Source: an uncultured Oscillospiraceae bacterium (GTDB lineage Bacteria > Bacillota > Clostridia > Oscillospirales > Oscillospiraceae). From it: a DNA stretch of 37,175 nucleotides. The position numbers and the translations under genes were made by a program. The stretch spans positions 1 through 37,175 of the forward strand of contig CANRFN010000047.1 of the NCBI GenBank assembly GCA_947629915.1. Direction: 5' to 3'. Positions 1-7,307 of the stretch are shown one piece after another (positions within the stretch are counted from its first letter, which is position 1; the number at the start of each line of letters is the position of its first letter). Below the pieces are notes generated by a model. It saw only the letters and a program-made list of their open reading frames with translations, was not told the DNA's origin and searched no databases.

Positions 1-15
1 GATCACCTCGGCCCT

Positions 16-45
16 ATTATACACCCCCCAGGGTGCTCTAGTCAA
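16..45 (-). promoter_or_regulatory. Outward promoter with MerR-like dyad at left edge
   Basis: Read on the minus strand there is a -35 TTGACT (40-45) and a perfect -10 TATAAT (16-21) separated by 18 bp. The spacer carries the inverted repeat CACCC-N4-GGGTG. A dyad centred between -35 and -10 with a slightly long spacer is the usual operator geometry of MerR-family activators (family knowledge). The promoter points off the left edge, so its gene is not visible. It starts right behind the truncated GH3 reading frame. The MerR assignment is an inference. Confidence 0.5.
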
Positions 46-53
46 GCATCCAA

Positions 54-1703
54 TCAACATTTTTGCTGAATATCACCGGAGGCGAAGTCCTCTTTGGGGA
101 TCTCGAAGTGGACGGTCTCGGAGGCGCCCGCCGCGATCTCGGGGGTCTTTTCGAAGTCCACCAGGTTCACGCTGGCCTTCTCAATGCCGCCGTTGGTGTA
201 GGGCGGGGTGTAGTAGACCTCAACGGCGTCCTTGCCGGCCACAGAGCCGGTGTTGGTCACCACGACGTCGAATTTCACCACGTCGCCAGAGGCGTCGAAG
301 TTCTGGATGTCCTGGGTGAAGGTGGTGTAGCTCAGGCCGTGGCCGAAGGGATAGACAACGGCCTCGTCATAGTTGAAGCCCTCCATGCCCTCGTCATAGG
401 CGGTCTCATAGAACTTGTAGCCCACATAGATGCCCTCCACATAGCGCACAAAGGACATGTTGCCCTCGTAGGCGCCGTCTGCCTGGGCGATCTGGCCCCG
501 GAGGTCGTCTACGTTGGTGAAGGTGAAGTTGCCGATGTTGTTATAGGTGGGGGTGTCGGTGAGATCCCGCACGTAGGTATCAACGGTGTGGCCGGAGGGG
601 TTGACCTCACCCTTGATGATCTTGCCCAGGGCATTGAAGCCGGTGGCACCGGTGCCGGGGGCCAGAATCACGGCGCCGATCTGGGGATAGTTCTCCACCC
701 AGCCCAGCTCCATGGCGTTGTTGGCGTTTACCACCAGGATGACCTTGTCGAAGGAGGAGCAGACCTTTTCGATCATGGCCTCTTCGGTGTTGGAGAGCTC
801 CAGATAGTGTTCGCCCTCGTCAAAGTCGTTGTAGCTGCCGTTGTTGGTGTAGGAGCTGGCCATGTAGCCGTAGTGCGAATTGCCCTTGACCACGTTTCCG
901 CTCTCGTCTACGCCGATCATCTCGCTGGCGATATTGAAGCCCTCGGGATCGGTGATCAGCTTGTACATGTCGGTGGGCAGGTCCGCACCCTCGCCGCCAG
1001 AACGGCCCAGGGTGATGATGGCCACATCGGAGAAGCTGGTGGCCTCGTTCATCACGGCATCGGTGTACACGTCCACGGTGGGCTCGGGCAGGGTCCAGTC
1101 TGCACCGCCGATGCCCAGACCGCCGCCGCCCCCGCGGGAGCCGCCGTGATAGTTGCGGTAGATGTCGGTGATGGTGTCGTTCAGGGTGTAGCCCGCGTTC
1201 TTCAGGGAGTCCAGGATGCCCACGTTATTGGAGGTGTCGGAGGAACCGGAGCCGGTGCCGCCGAAGATGGGGGCGATGGAGTCCCAGCCGAAGACGTTCA
1301 GGTTGGTGACGCTGGAGTCCAGGGGCAAGAGGCCGTTGTTGGCGGCGAGGACCATGCCCTCTTCGCCTACCTCCTCAATCACCTGTTTGCTGTTGGCTTT
1401 GGTCTCTTCTTGCAAGGGGTACTTCTCGGCCAGCTGAACGGCCAGGGTTGCATTCAATGGCCCGAGGCAGACCATGTTGGCGCAGATCAGGACCACCAGA
1501 AGAGCGGCCACCAGGCCGGTGACGCTGAGCAGGCCCTTCTTGATCACGATGCCCACGACCACCAGGACGATCCCTACCACCAGGGCGGCGAGGATCACAT
1601 AGATGTAGCCGCTGCAGAGGTGAATGTAGTTTTGCAGGTCTGCATCGCTTACGCCCATGGAGCCGAGGGGGCCCTGCAACAGGTTAAACAGTAAACCTTC
1701 CAT
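54..1703 (-). CDS. Truncated membrane-anchored GH3 protein (permuted type, catalytic barrel missing)
   Basis: The 549-residue product has two N-terminal membrane segments (about 32-53 and 58-78), then a glycoside hydrolase family 3 C-terminal alpha/beta domain (about 105-400) and a fibronectin-III-like domain (about 445-545, containing YPFGHGLSYTTF). Some Clostridia carry GH3 enzymes in permuted order, with these two domains first and the TIM barrel with the catalytic Asp last. This protein fits that layout but stops inside the FnIII domain, so the catalytic barrel is absent and the product is probably inactive as a glycosidase. The ATG has AGGAGG 10 bases upstream. The leader (1704-1905) holds a GCCCTC/GAGGGC hairpin at 1742-1756 and a weak promoter candidate near 1812-1842 (TTGCAA, then an ATAATA/GATAAT box). 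Domain assignment is fairly sure; that it is a truncation rather than a variant architecture is inference. Confidence 0.75.
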   Translation of the reverse strand: MEGLLFNLLQGPLGSMGVSDADLQNYIHLCSGYIYVILAALVVGIVLVVVGIVIKKGLLSVTGLVAALLVVLICANMVCLGPLNATLAVQLAEKYPLQEETKANSKQVIEEVGEEGMVLAANNGLLPLDSSVTNLNVFGWDSIAPIFGGTGSGSSDTSNNVGILDSLKNAGYTLNDTITDIYRNYHGGSRGGGGGLGIGGADWTLPEPTVDVYTDAVMNEATSFSDVAIITLGRSGGEGADLPTDMYKLITDPEGFNIASEMIGVDESGNVVKGNSHYGYMASSYTNNGSYNDFDEGEHYLELSNTEEAMIEKVCSSFDKVILVVNANNAMELGWVENYPQIGAVILAPGTGATGFNALGKIIKGEVNPSGHTVDTYVRDLTDTPTYNNIGNFTFTNVDDLRGQIAQADGAYEGNMSFVRYVEGIYVGYKFYETAYDEGMEGFNYDEAVVYPFGHGLSYTTFTQDIQNFDASGDVVKFDVVVTNTGSVAGKDAVEVYYTPPYTNGGIEKASVNLVDFEKTPEIAAGASETVHFEIPKEDFASGDIQQKC

Positions 1704-1903
1704 TGTGTGCTTTCCTCCTACTTTTCCAAATTTCCTTTTCGCCCTCCGAGAGGGCTCTTTTCCAAATGACCTGGCCGGGCAGCCCTCCGTACCGCCCGCT
1801 CCAAAATCGGCGGGATATTATCATACTGTGAACGAATTTGCAAGCGAAATGCACAAAATGCTAAGAAAAAAGCGCAAGTTGCTAGCGAAATCGGCGAAGC
1901 GCA

Positions 1904-1948
1904 CAAAAACAGCCCCGGCGATTTGGACAAAGTGCCGACCGGGGCTGT
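1904..1948 (-). terminator. Rho-independent terminator of the LytTR/kinase operon
   Basis: A 10-bp perfect stem ACAGCCCCGG (1909-1918) / CCGGGGCTGT (1939-1948) encloses a 20-nt loop. On the minus strand it is followed by a TTTTTGTG tract. It lies about 70 bp beyond the kinase stop codon and separates that operon from the GH3 gene. Confidence 0.85.
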
Positions 1949-2018
1949 ATCTGGGAAATTCCAATTTGTGCTATTTTTAGACAATAACTGTTTCCAATTC
2001 CTATGGAACACCAAAACA

Positions 2019-3362
2019 TTAGGGATTTTCCACCGCCGGCAAGGGCAGCAACACCGTGAGGCAGAACCACTGCTGGTGTACGGAGACCGCCATGGAGCCG
2101 CCGTAGCGCTCGGCGGTGAACCGAATGGACTTCAGACCGTACCCGTGCTGCTCGGTGTCCCCCTTGCTGGTGCGAAAGAGGCCAGTGCCGTCCGGCTCCG
2201 GCGGGTTGGGGCAGTAGTTCTCGCAGCGGATCACCAGCATCCGGCTCTTTCGGGTCACGGTGAGGTGGATGAGCCGCTGCTTGGGGTCCGGCAGGGTCTC
2301 CTCGTACTCGATGGCGTTGTCCAGGATGTTCCCGAAGAGGGTGGAGAGGTCCATGGCGCTCATGAAGGAGAGCAGAGAGCCGTCCGCCACGCAGGTGAGC
2401 TCGATGCCGCTGCGCACACAGAGCAGGCTCTTGCCGGTGAGCACCGTGTCCAGCACCGGGTTGCCCGTCTTGTTCTGGGCCTCAAAGGTGCGGATCTCCT
2501 GCTCCATGTCGTTGAGAAAGGCAGAGCGCCGCGCCGGGTCCGTCTCCGCCCGCAGCACCGCGATCTGGTGCTTCAAGTCGTGGTACTTCCGGTGGATCAT
2601 GTCGATGCTCTCCCGGGACAGCTGGTACTGGGCGTATTGGGCGTGGAGCAGGTTCTGAATGGCGTTCAGCTCCTCGCGGTCATGGCGGCGGCAGATCTGC
2701 TGGTGATAGGAGAAGAGAGAGACCAGGCCGGCGAAGTCCACCAGGGTGCGGATGGTGTGCAGGTCCACGATGCTGGTGGCGGAGAAGGGGGTGTTGCTGA
2801 GCACAAAGCTCAGGTTGCCCATGAGAAAGGACACCAGGGCGATGCCGAGAGGCACCCACAGGTCCAACGGCCGAAGGGCCCGGAGAACTGCCAGGTCCAC
2901 CGAGCGCCGGTCCAGAAAGAACATCAGGGAGAAGTTGGCCCCGTAGACCGCCGCCAGAAAGAGCAGCGCGGGCCCAGAGCCGGACACTCCCAGGCGGGCG
3001 GAGCCGTAATACCAGAGCTGCCACTCCAGCGCCGCGGCAAACTCCGCCAGGAGAAAGGCCCGGGCAGTGGCGTACACCATCGCCGTGACAGGCAGTGCGG
3101 TGCAGGCATACAGCATCAGAAACTGGAGGCACACCGCCGCGGCCATGCAGGGGATCCACCAGCCCAGGGAGAGGTGACCGGTGAGCTGGAGAAAGGTGCA
3201 TTGCGCCGGCAGAAACAGGGCCACGATGAGCCCCTGCTTCCCCCGGGTGAGCCCCTGCCGCACGGGACTGCGGGGGATCATGATGAGGCAGCCGCACCAC
3301 TCCGCCAGGGCGGTGTACACCCGGGGAATGTTGGGGATGACCTCGATGCCGGGATCGCTCAT
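2019..3362 (-). CDS. Membrane sensor histidine kinase, GHKL type (AgrC/NatK-like)
   Basis: The 447-residue protein is a sensor kinase that would phosphorylate the LytTR regulator encoded just upstream. About five or six hydrophobic segments fill residues 45-220. A coiled linker and DHp helix follow, with YHDLKHQI around residues 260-267 (likely phospho-acceptor His261). The GHKL ATPase has an N-box NILDNA (345-350) and a G-box HGYGLKS (406-412). The chosen ATG at 3362 overlaps the regulator stop as ATGA; the open frame runs 46 codons further upstream, but that part lies within the regulator gene and is a shadow. The signal is unknown; relatives of this class often sense peptides (family knowledge). 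No peptide gene is visible nearby. Confidence 0.9.
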   Translation of the reverse strand: MSDPGIEVIPNIPRVYTALAEWCGCLIMIPRSPVRQGLTRGKQGLIVALFLPAQCTFLQLTGHLSLGWWIPCMAAAVCLQFLMLYACTALPVTAMVYATARAFLLAEFAAALEWQLWYYGSARLGVSGSGPALLFLAAVYGANFSLMFFLDRRSVDLAVLRALRPLDLWVPLGIALVSFLMGNLSFVLSNTPFSATSIVDLHTIRTLVDFAGLVSLFSYHQQICRRHDREELNAIQNLLHAQYAQYQLSRESIDMIHRKYHDLKHQIAVLRAETDPARRSAFLNDMEQEIRTFEAQNKTGNPVLDTVLTGKSLLCVRSGIELTCVADGSLLSFMSAMDLSTLFGNILDNAIEYEETLPDPKQRLIHLTVTRKSRMLVIRCENYCPNPPEPDGTGLFRTSKGDTEQHGYGLKSIRFTAERYGGSMAVSVHQQWFCLTVLLPLPAVENP

Positions 3363-4069
3363 CTCCGGATGCCCCCGACAAAGTCTGTGAGGACCTGGAG
3401 AAACTCCGCCTTCCGCCCCCGGCTCAAGGGAATGCGCTCCTGCTGGATCAGCACGCAGTTGTCCTGCACCCCGTCCACCCGCTCCAGGTTCACAAGGCAC
3501 CCCTTGTTGATGCGGAAGAAGCCCAGCGGCACCAGCTCCTCCTCCGCGGCCTGCATGGTGCCGGAGACCTGGTAGTCCCCGTTGCGGGTGTGGTACTGCA
3601 GGGTGTGCCCCTGGCTCTCCACATAGGCCACATCGCCGGCCTCCATCTTCATGGTGCCGGACTTGGACGAGATGGTGAGAAAGGAGACGGTGCGGTTCTT
3701 CACCCGCAGCAGGGCCCGCTGGAGCCGCTGCTGGAAGGAGAAGGCGCTGAGGGGCTTGAGCACATAGTCCAGGGCGTCCACCGCATACCCCTGGATGGCG
3801 TACTGGGGCATGTTGGTGATAAAGAGGATCACCACCGCCTGGTCCATGCGGCGGATCGTCTGGGCGGCCGTCATGCCATCCATCACGGGCATGTCCACAT
3901 CCAGCAGAAGGATGTCGTACTGGGCGTTGTAGTCTGCCACCAGCTTTTCCCCGTCCGGGTATACGGTGGCGGAAAGGGCCTGCCCGGTCTCCCGGGAGAA
4001 ATCATCGATATAGCCGCAGAGTTCGGCCGCCGCCTGGGGGTCGTCCTCTGCGATGGCGATACGGATCAT
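3359..4069 (-). CDS. LytTR-family response regulator
   Basis: The 236-residue protein has a CheY-like receiver (1-118) with acidic pocket Glu8/Asp9/Asp10, phospho-acceptor Asp57 in LLLDVDMPVMDG, and the conserved Lys105 in VLKPL. A LytTR DNA-binding domain (about 128-232) follows, with FFRINKGCLVNL characteristic of the family. LytTR proteins bind paired short direct repeats in promoters and often control peptide, bacteriocin or transporter genes (family knowledge). The ATG has AGGAGG 8-9 bases upstream. It is co-transcribed with the kinase and probably autoregulated from the promoter at 4125-4152, near which two ATCGAAT direct repeats occur (4103-4109 and 4119-4125). Confidence 0.93.
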   Translation of the reverse strand: MIRIAIAEDDPQAAAELCGYIDDFSRETGQALSATVYPDGEKLVADYNAQYDILLLDVDMPVMDGMTAAQTIRRMDQAVVILFITNMPQYAIQGYAVDALDYVLKPLSAFSFQQRLQRALLRVKNRTVSFLTISSKSGTMKMEAGDVAYVESQGHTLQYHTRNGDYQVSGTMQAAEEELVPLGFFRINKGCLVNLERVDGVQDNCVLIQQERIPLSRGRKAEFLQVLTDFVGGIRR

Positions 4070-4124
4070 TCAAAGATACCTCCTATGAAGAACAAGAGTC
4101 CGATCGAATGGATTCCTATCGAAT

Positions 4125-4152
4125 AGTTTAGCAGATTTTGCGGGATGTGCAA
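4125..4152 (-). promoter_or_regulatory. Promoter candidate for the LytTR/kinase operon
   Basis: On the minus strand, -35 TTGCAC (4147-4152) and -10 TAAACT (4125-4130) are 16 bp apart, placing the start about 45 bases before the regulator ATG. Two ATCGAAT direct repeats (4103-4109 and 4119-4125, 16 bp start to start) sit at and just downstream of the -10. They could be a regulator site, though the spacing is not the classical LytTR spacing. Confidence 0.45.
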
Positions 4153-4191
4153 GAGAAAAACCAGATAAAACAGACAAAGGAGCAGAATGAA

Positions 4192-5580
4192 ATGGAAACG
4201 GTACGCAAGCATCATACGGACGGCGCTGTGGTCCGGCTGAAGAGCGTGGAATTGGAAGAGGTGCGCTGCGTCCGCCACGGGTATGTGGCCCTGGACGGCA
4301 GAGCCGCCGGCCCCCGGGGCGCCGGCGTGCTGGGGGTATACGGCCCGGCGGGCACCGGGAAGAGCACCTTGATGGAGGCGCTGTCTCTCCTCAAGTACAT
4401 CCTCACCGGCAGGACCCTCCCGGAGCGGTTTGCCTGGCTGCCCCGGATCGGCGCGGAGAAGGCCAGCCTCCGCTATGGCCTCTCCGTTGTCCGGGGGTCC
4501 GCCCTCTACGATGTCCTCTATGAGTGCACGCTCCGGCGGGAGACGGTGGAGAGCAGCCACGAGGAGACCCTGCGCCCGGTGTTGGAGGAAGAGGTGCTGT
4601 CCTGGTCCCTCTCCGGAGACGGCCGGTCCAAGATGTGCCCTGTGGTGGACACCCGCACCCGGGAGGTCTTTCTCCCCGCCACCCGCCGGGAGATCCTGAT
4701 CGGCCGGGGCCGGCAGGACGGCCTGCTGGCCGCCCGCCGGAGTGCCCACGGGGCCTCCCGCTCCTTCGTGTTCTCCGGGGAGCTGCTCCGGGCGGTGCGG
4801 AGCAACTGCGCCCGGGAGGACCACCGGGTGCCCCTGGAGGCGCTGGTGCAGTATGGGGCAGACGGCCTCTTCCTCCTGGACAACACCCGGGCGGGCAGCG
4901 TTCCCCTGGGCGCCCTCCTCCGCCGGGACAGCGCGGGGGACTGCGGCCGCTCCCTCACCAGCCTCTCTCTCCCCGCCAGCGGCCCGGCGCTGGTCTCCCG
5001 GTCCGTCCGGGACGGGGCCCGGGAGGCTCTGCGCCGGCTGAACGATGCCCTCACACCCCTCTCCCACGGCAGAAAGATCCTGCTGGAGGAGCAGGGCTCT
5101 GGCATGCTGGCAGACGGCACCGTGGGACACCGGGTGCAGCTGCTCTCCGCCGGCTGCGGCAGGACCATCCCCTTGCGGCTGGAGTCTGAGGGCTTTCGGC
5201 GGCTGGCCTCCATATTGCCCCTGCTCACCGCCATCTGTGCAGACCCCTCCGTGACCGCCGTGATCGAGGGGATCGACCAGGGGATGTTTGAACCCCTCCT
5301 GGGAGAGCTCCTCCGGCTCACCGCCCGGGAGGGACAGGGACAGCTGATCTTCACCGCCGGGATGCTGCGGCCCCTGGAGACCCTGGACCGGAACCATGCG
5401 GCCTTCACCACGGACAACCCCCAGCACCGGTACCTCCGGCTCATCGGGGTGAAGGTGAACAACAACCTCCGGGACCTCTACTACCGGGTGCTGGCCGGCG
5501 GCGGACAGAAGGAGAGCGCCTGGACCCTGCCGGACTGGGAGAGCGTGGCCAAGGGGCTGCGGGAGGCGGGAAACAGCTGA
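4192..5580 (+). CDS. AAA_15/AAA_21-like ATP-binding protein with degenerate Walker B
   Basis: The 462-residue protein resembles the ABC/SMC-like ATPases annotated as AAA_15 or AAA_21, a group with many phage-defence members (family knowledge). Walker A is GPAGTGKS (51-58). Further on there is an ABC-signature-like LESEGFRRL followed by a Walker-B-like strand reading AVIEGIDQG, where the family norm is close to VLVIDELDNG. Thus the Mg-binding Asp is Glu and the catalytic Glu is Gly. The C-terminal QLIFTAGML segment matches the family's final strand, but the usual switch His is Gly. ATG at 4192 was chosen because AAAGGAG lies 9 bases upstream; a TTG start at 4138 in the same frame lacks a site. 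It is divergent from the LytTR operon and stands alone. It may bind but not hydrolyse ATP. Confidence 0.7.
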   Translation: METVRKHHTDGAVVRLKSVELEEVRCVRHGYVALDGRAAGPRGAGVLGVYGPAGTGKSTLMEALSLLKYILTGRTLPERFAWLPRIGAEKASLRYGLSVVRGSALYDVLYECTLRRETVESSHEETLRPVLEEEVLSWSLSGDGRSKMCPVVDTRTREVFLPATRREILIGRGRQDGLLAARRSAHGASRSFVFSGELLRAVRSNCAREDHRVPLEALVQYGADGLFLLDNTRAGSVPLGALLRRDSAGDCGRSLTSLSLPASGPALVSRSVRDGAREALRRLNDALTPLSHGRKILLEEQGSGMLADGTVGHRVQLLSAGCGRTIPLRLESEGFRRLASILPLLTAICADPSVTAVIEGIDQGMFEPLLGELLRLTAREGQGQLIFTAGMLRPLETLDRNHAAFTTDNPQHRYLRLIGVKVNNNLRDLYYRVLAGGGQKESAWTLPDWESVAKGLREAGNS

Positions 5581-5637
5581 GAGCGGCGAAAGAGAACGAG
5601 GCGGGCCTGAGAGAGGAGAATGGTAGGGAATCGAGAG

Positions 5638-5668
5638 CCCCGCGCTGGCCAGAACGGCCGGCGCGGGG
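5638..5668. repeat. CCGCGCTGG-core hairpin, copy 1
   Basis: Stem CCCCGCGC (5638-5645) / GCGCGGGG (5661-5668) is extended inward by TGGCC/GGCCG with one wobble pair. It lies 57 bp after the ATPase stop. There is no T-run on either side, so it is a poor terminator by itself. Two related hairpins occur at 7881-7913 and 9705-9738. A small stem AGTCCC/GGGACT follows at 5701-5718 and an ATTTCA/TGAAAT dyad at 5731-5743. Confidence 0.6.
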
Positions 5669-5775
5669 ATGGAGATGGAGGAGGAGTGGGATTTGTGAGA
5701 AGTCCCAGTGCCGGGACTATTAACCATTTTATTTCATTGAAATAGCAGAAATGGAATTCTATAGGTAATTTCATA

Positions 5776-5805
5776 TTGACGCGGTTTTGCACAGTGGTGT
5801 ATCAT
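5776..5805 (+). promoter_or_regulatory. Promoter of the small-gene array
   Basis: -35 TTGACG (5776-5781) and -10 TATCAT (5800-5805) with an 18-bp spacer read toward the small-gene array. A start near 5812 would give a leader of about 255 nt before the first TTG start codon. Confidence 0.6.
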
Positions 5806-5811
5806 TACAGA

Positions 5812-6036
5812 CGGATGGAGGACGTCTATCCTCCGGTGGGCTGGCACCTATAAATCCGAATTTTGTGCCGGACTTTGGGCCGGCCAGTCTGCGGGAGACG
5901 GAAAGCCCCGAGACAATTCGGTAGACGGAGAGGGAACTCTCTCAAGGAACCGACAGCTGGCGGACAACAGAAAAACCAGCCGCTTTAGGAGTGAGGGCGA
6001 GCAGCGCTGCGGCGTTGCAGCCCTCCTCTTTTATCA
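5812..6036 (+). ncRNA. Structured leader RNA with terminator-like hairpin (unassigned)
   Basis: The region has no credible gene but several local stems: GGAGGA/TCCTCC near 5818-5836, CTGGC/GCCAG enclosing GGCAC/GTGCC (about 5843-5892), GAGAG/CTCTC near 5930-5943, and GCTGG/CCAGC near 5955-5980. It ends with GAGGGC (5993-5998) pairing with GCCCTC, followed by CTCTTTTATC, which looks like an intrinsic terminator placed before the first array gene. The arrangement is what an attenuated or ligand-responsive leader looks like. I do not recognise a known riboswitch class. The structure was judged by eye only. Confidence 0.35.
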
Positions 6037-6068
6037 TGGCAGTACAGTCTGGAAGGGATGGGATCACA

Positions 6069-6278
6069 TTGAGCGAGGAGCTGTATTGGGAATACTGGAT
6101 GAAGTATTGCGATGACTTCAATAGAGAGGTGGAGAGGCAGGTGCGAGAACACGAGTACAAGATGGCAAGGGGCTTGCTCATGGATGGGATTTCCGTGGAT
6201 GTTCTGGACAGATACATGAAAATTCCACGCGAGGATTTGCTGCGGATGAAGGACGAACTGGATGGGAAGACAGTCTGA
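6069..6278 (+). CDS. Small Rpn-tail-like protein, array copy A1 (mosaic)
   Basis: The 69-residue protein has a charged helical first half and a second half with ARGLLMDGISVDVLDRYMK. It resembles the C-terminal tail of Rpn-family (PD-(D/E)XK_2) recombination-promoting nucleases, where a helical stretch is followed by an (A)R-x-LL-x-x-G-x-S-x-E/D-x-(I/V) motif (family knowledge). No nuclease domain precedes it. The frame is open back to GTG 5991, but sequence shared by all copies begins at a TTG in a conserved context (purine-rich AAGGGATGGGA, six to seven bases, TTG-AG-GAG-GA), so TTG 6069 is chosen. The first half matches the B copies and the second half matches copy A2, so it is a mosaic. 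The function is unknown; an antitoxin-like role is a hypothesis. Confidence 0.6.
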   Translation: MSEELYWEYWMKYCDDFNREVERQVREHEYKMARGLLMDGISVDVLDRYMKIPREDLLRMKDELDGKTV

Positions 6279-6359
6279 TAGGGCAGCAATGGATACAGAG
6301 CATTTCCTGCTGCACTAGGCTGTACGGTCCCGATGAAATTCAGAAGGAAGGGGATCGCA

Positions 6360-6581
6360 TTGAGTGAGGAACTGTATTGGGAATACTGGATGAAGTAACG
6401 CGATGACTTCAATAGAGAGGTCGAAGAGGAAACGAAGAAGAAGGTACGAGAGCACATGCACGAGATTGCACGGAAAATGCTTGTAAACGGGAAAACGGTA
6501 GAGCTCACATGCGATACAACGGAACTTCCCAGCGGTGAAGTGCTGCGGATAAAGGACGAGCTGGACCGGAAGGCCGTTTGA
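6360..6581 (+). pseudogene. Small Rpn-tail-like gene, copy B1, interrupted by a nonsense codon
   Basis: This copy is almost identical to B2 (6980-7201) over its whole length, but codon 13 is TAA (6396-6398) where B2 has TAT, a single T-to-A change. The remaining frame is intact to the TGA at 6579-6581, suggesting recent inactivation. A purine-rich AAGGGGA precedes the TTG start as in the other copies. Without read-through only a 12-residue peptide would be made. Other differences from B2 are few, for example Ser for Cys in the ELP(S/C)GEV segment and Arg for Gln near the end. Confidence 0.75.
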
Positions 6582-6688
6582 TGGGTGTGCCTGGAGCCTT
6601 CCGGACTCTGCTGCATTCCGGAATGCTGAGTTCTCAGGATTGGTGAGAGTTGCGAAGATGGTGGAAAAAGGGGAAGAAGGTGAATGCA

Positions 6689-6898
6689 TTGAGCGAAGAG
6701 CTGTATTTGCAGTGGGAGATGAAGTATCGGGATAGCTGGGAAAAGGTGGCCGAGGAGGTGAGAAAAGAGGAAAGGTACAAGATGGCAAGGGGCCTGCTCA
6801 TGGATGGAATATCCGTGGATGTTCTGGAAAGAGTGACGAAAATACCGCATGAGGAATTGCTGCGCATGAAGGCAGATGTGGATGGGAAAACCGTCTGA
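6689..6898 (+). CDS. Small Rpn-tail-like protein, array copy A2
   Basis: The 69-residue protein begins at TTG 6689 behind GAAGAAGGTGA. The first half (SEELYLQWEMKYRDSWEK) is shared with copy A3 and the second half (KMARGLLMDGISVDVLE) with copy A1. The predicted content is almost entirely helical and strongly charged. It lies between the broken B1 and intact B2 in a one-direction array, presumably transcribed from the promoter at 5776-5805. An upstream in-frame start within 6650-6688 is possible, but that part is not conserved among the copies. Confidence 0.6.
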   Translation: MSEELYLQWEMKYRDSWEKVAEEVRKEERYKMARGLLMDGISVDVLERVTKIPHEELLRMKADVDGKTV

Positions 6899-6979
6899 TA
6901 GGGCAACTGATGCAGAGCGTTTTCTGCTGCACTCGGTCGTGTGGCACCGGCAGATGATGATTTGAGGAAGGGGATCGCA

Positions 6980-7201
6980 TTGAGTGAGGAACTGTATTGG
7001 AAATACTGGATGAAGTATCGCGATGACTTCAATAGAGAGGTCGAAGAGGAAACGAAGAAGAAGGTACGAGAGCACATGCACGAGATTGCACGGAAAATGC
7101 TTGTAAACGGGAAAACGGTAGAGCTCACATGCGATACAACGGAACTTCCCTGCGGTGAAGTGCTGCGGATAAAGGACGAGCTGGACCAGAAGGCCGTTTG
7201 A
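6980..7201 (+). CDS. Small Rpn-tail-like protein, array copy B2 (intact)
   Basis: The 73-residue product is the intact twin of pseudogene B1. It has four extra residues (EETK-type insertion) in the central helix relative to A1 and A2, and in place of DGISVDVL it has NGKTVELTCDTTEL, so the putative tail motif is altered. A start at TTG 6980 behind AAGGGGA is supported by the shared context across copies. The C-terminal GEVLRIKDELD is conserved with A copies (DLLRMKDELD). The role is unknown. Confidence 0.6.
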   Translation: MSEELYWKYWMKYRDDFNREVEEETKKKVREHMHEIARKMLVNGKTVELTCDTTELPCGEVLRIKDELDQKAV

Positions 7202-7307
7202 TGGGTGTGCCTGGAGCCTTCCGGACTCTGCTGCATTCCGGAATGCTGAGCTCTCAAAATTGGTGAGAGTGGCCAAGACGATTGAGAAGGGGAAGAAGGT
7301 GAATGCA

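Noticed and set aside
63..1694. Long plus-strand open frame opposite the GH3 gene
   Set aside because: Rich in Gly, Val, His and Ala without domain pattern; it is the antisense shadow of a gene with clear GH3 domains and ribosome site.
1923..3575. 550-codon plus-strand frame opposite the histidine kinase
   Set aside because: Covers a verified kinase on the other strand; composition typical of high-GC antisense frames.
4066..5727. 553-codon minus-strand frame opposite the ATPase
   Set aside because: Pro/Gly/Glu-rich shadow, no start signal, spans intergenic regions.
5812..5985. Glycine riboswitch in the array leader
   Set aside because: A fragment (GGAGAG...AACTCTCTCAAGGAAC) recalls the glycine aptamer 3' side, but the conserved core expected between the arms is missing.
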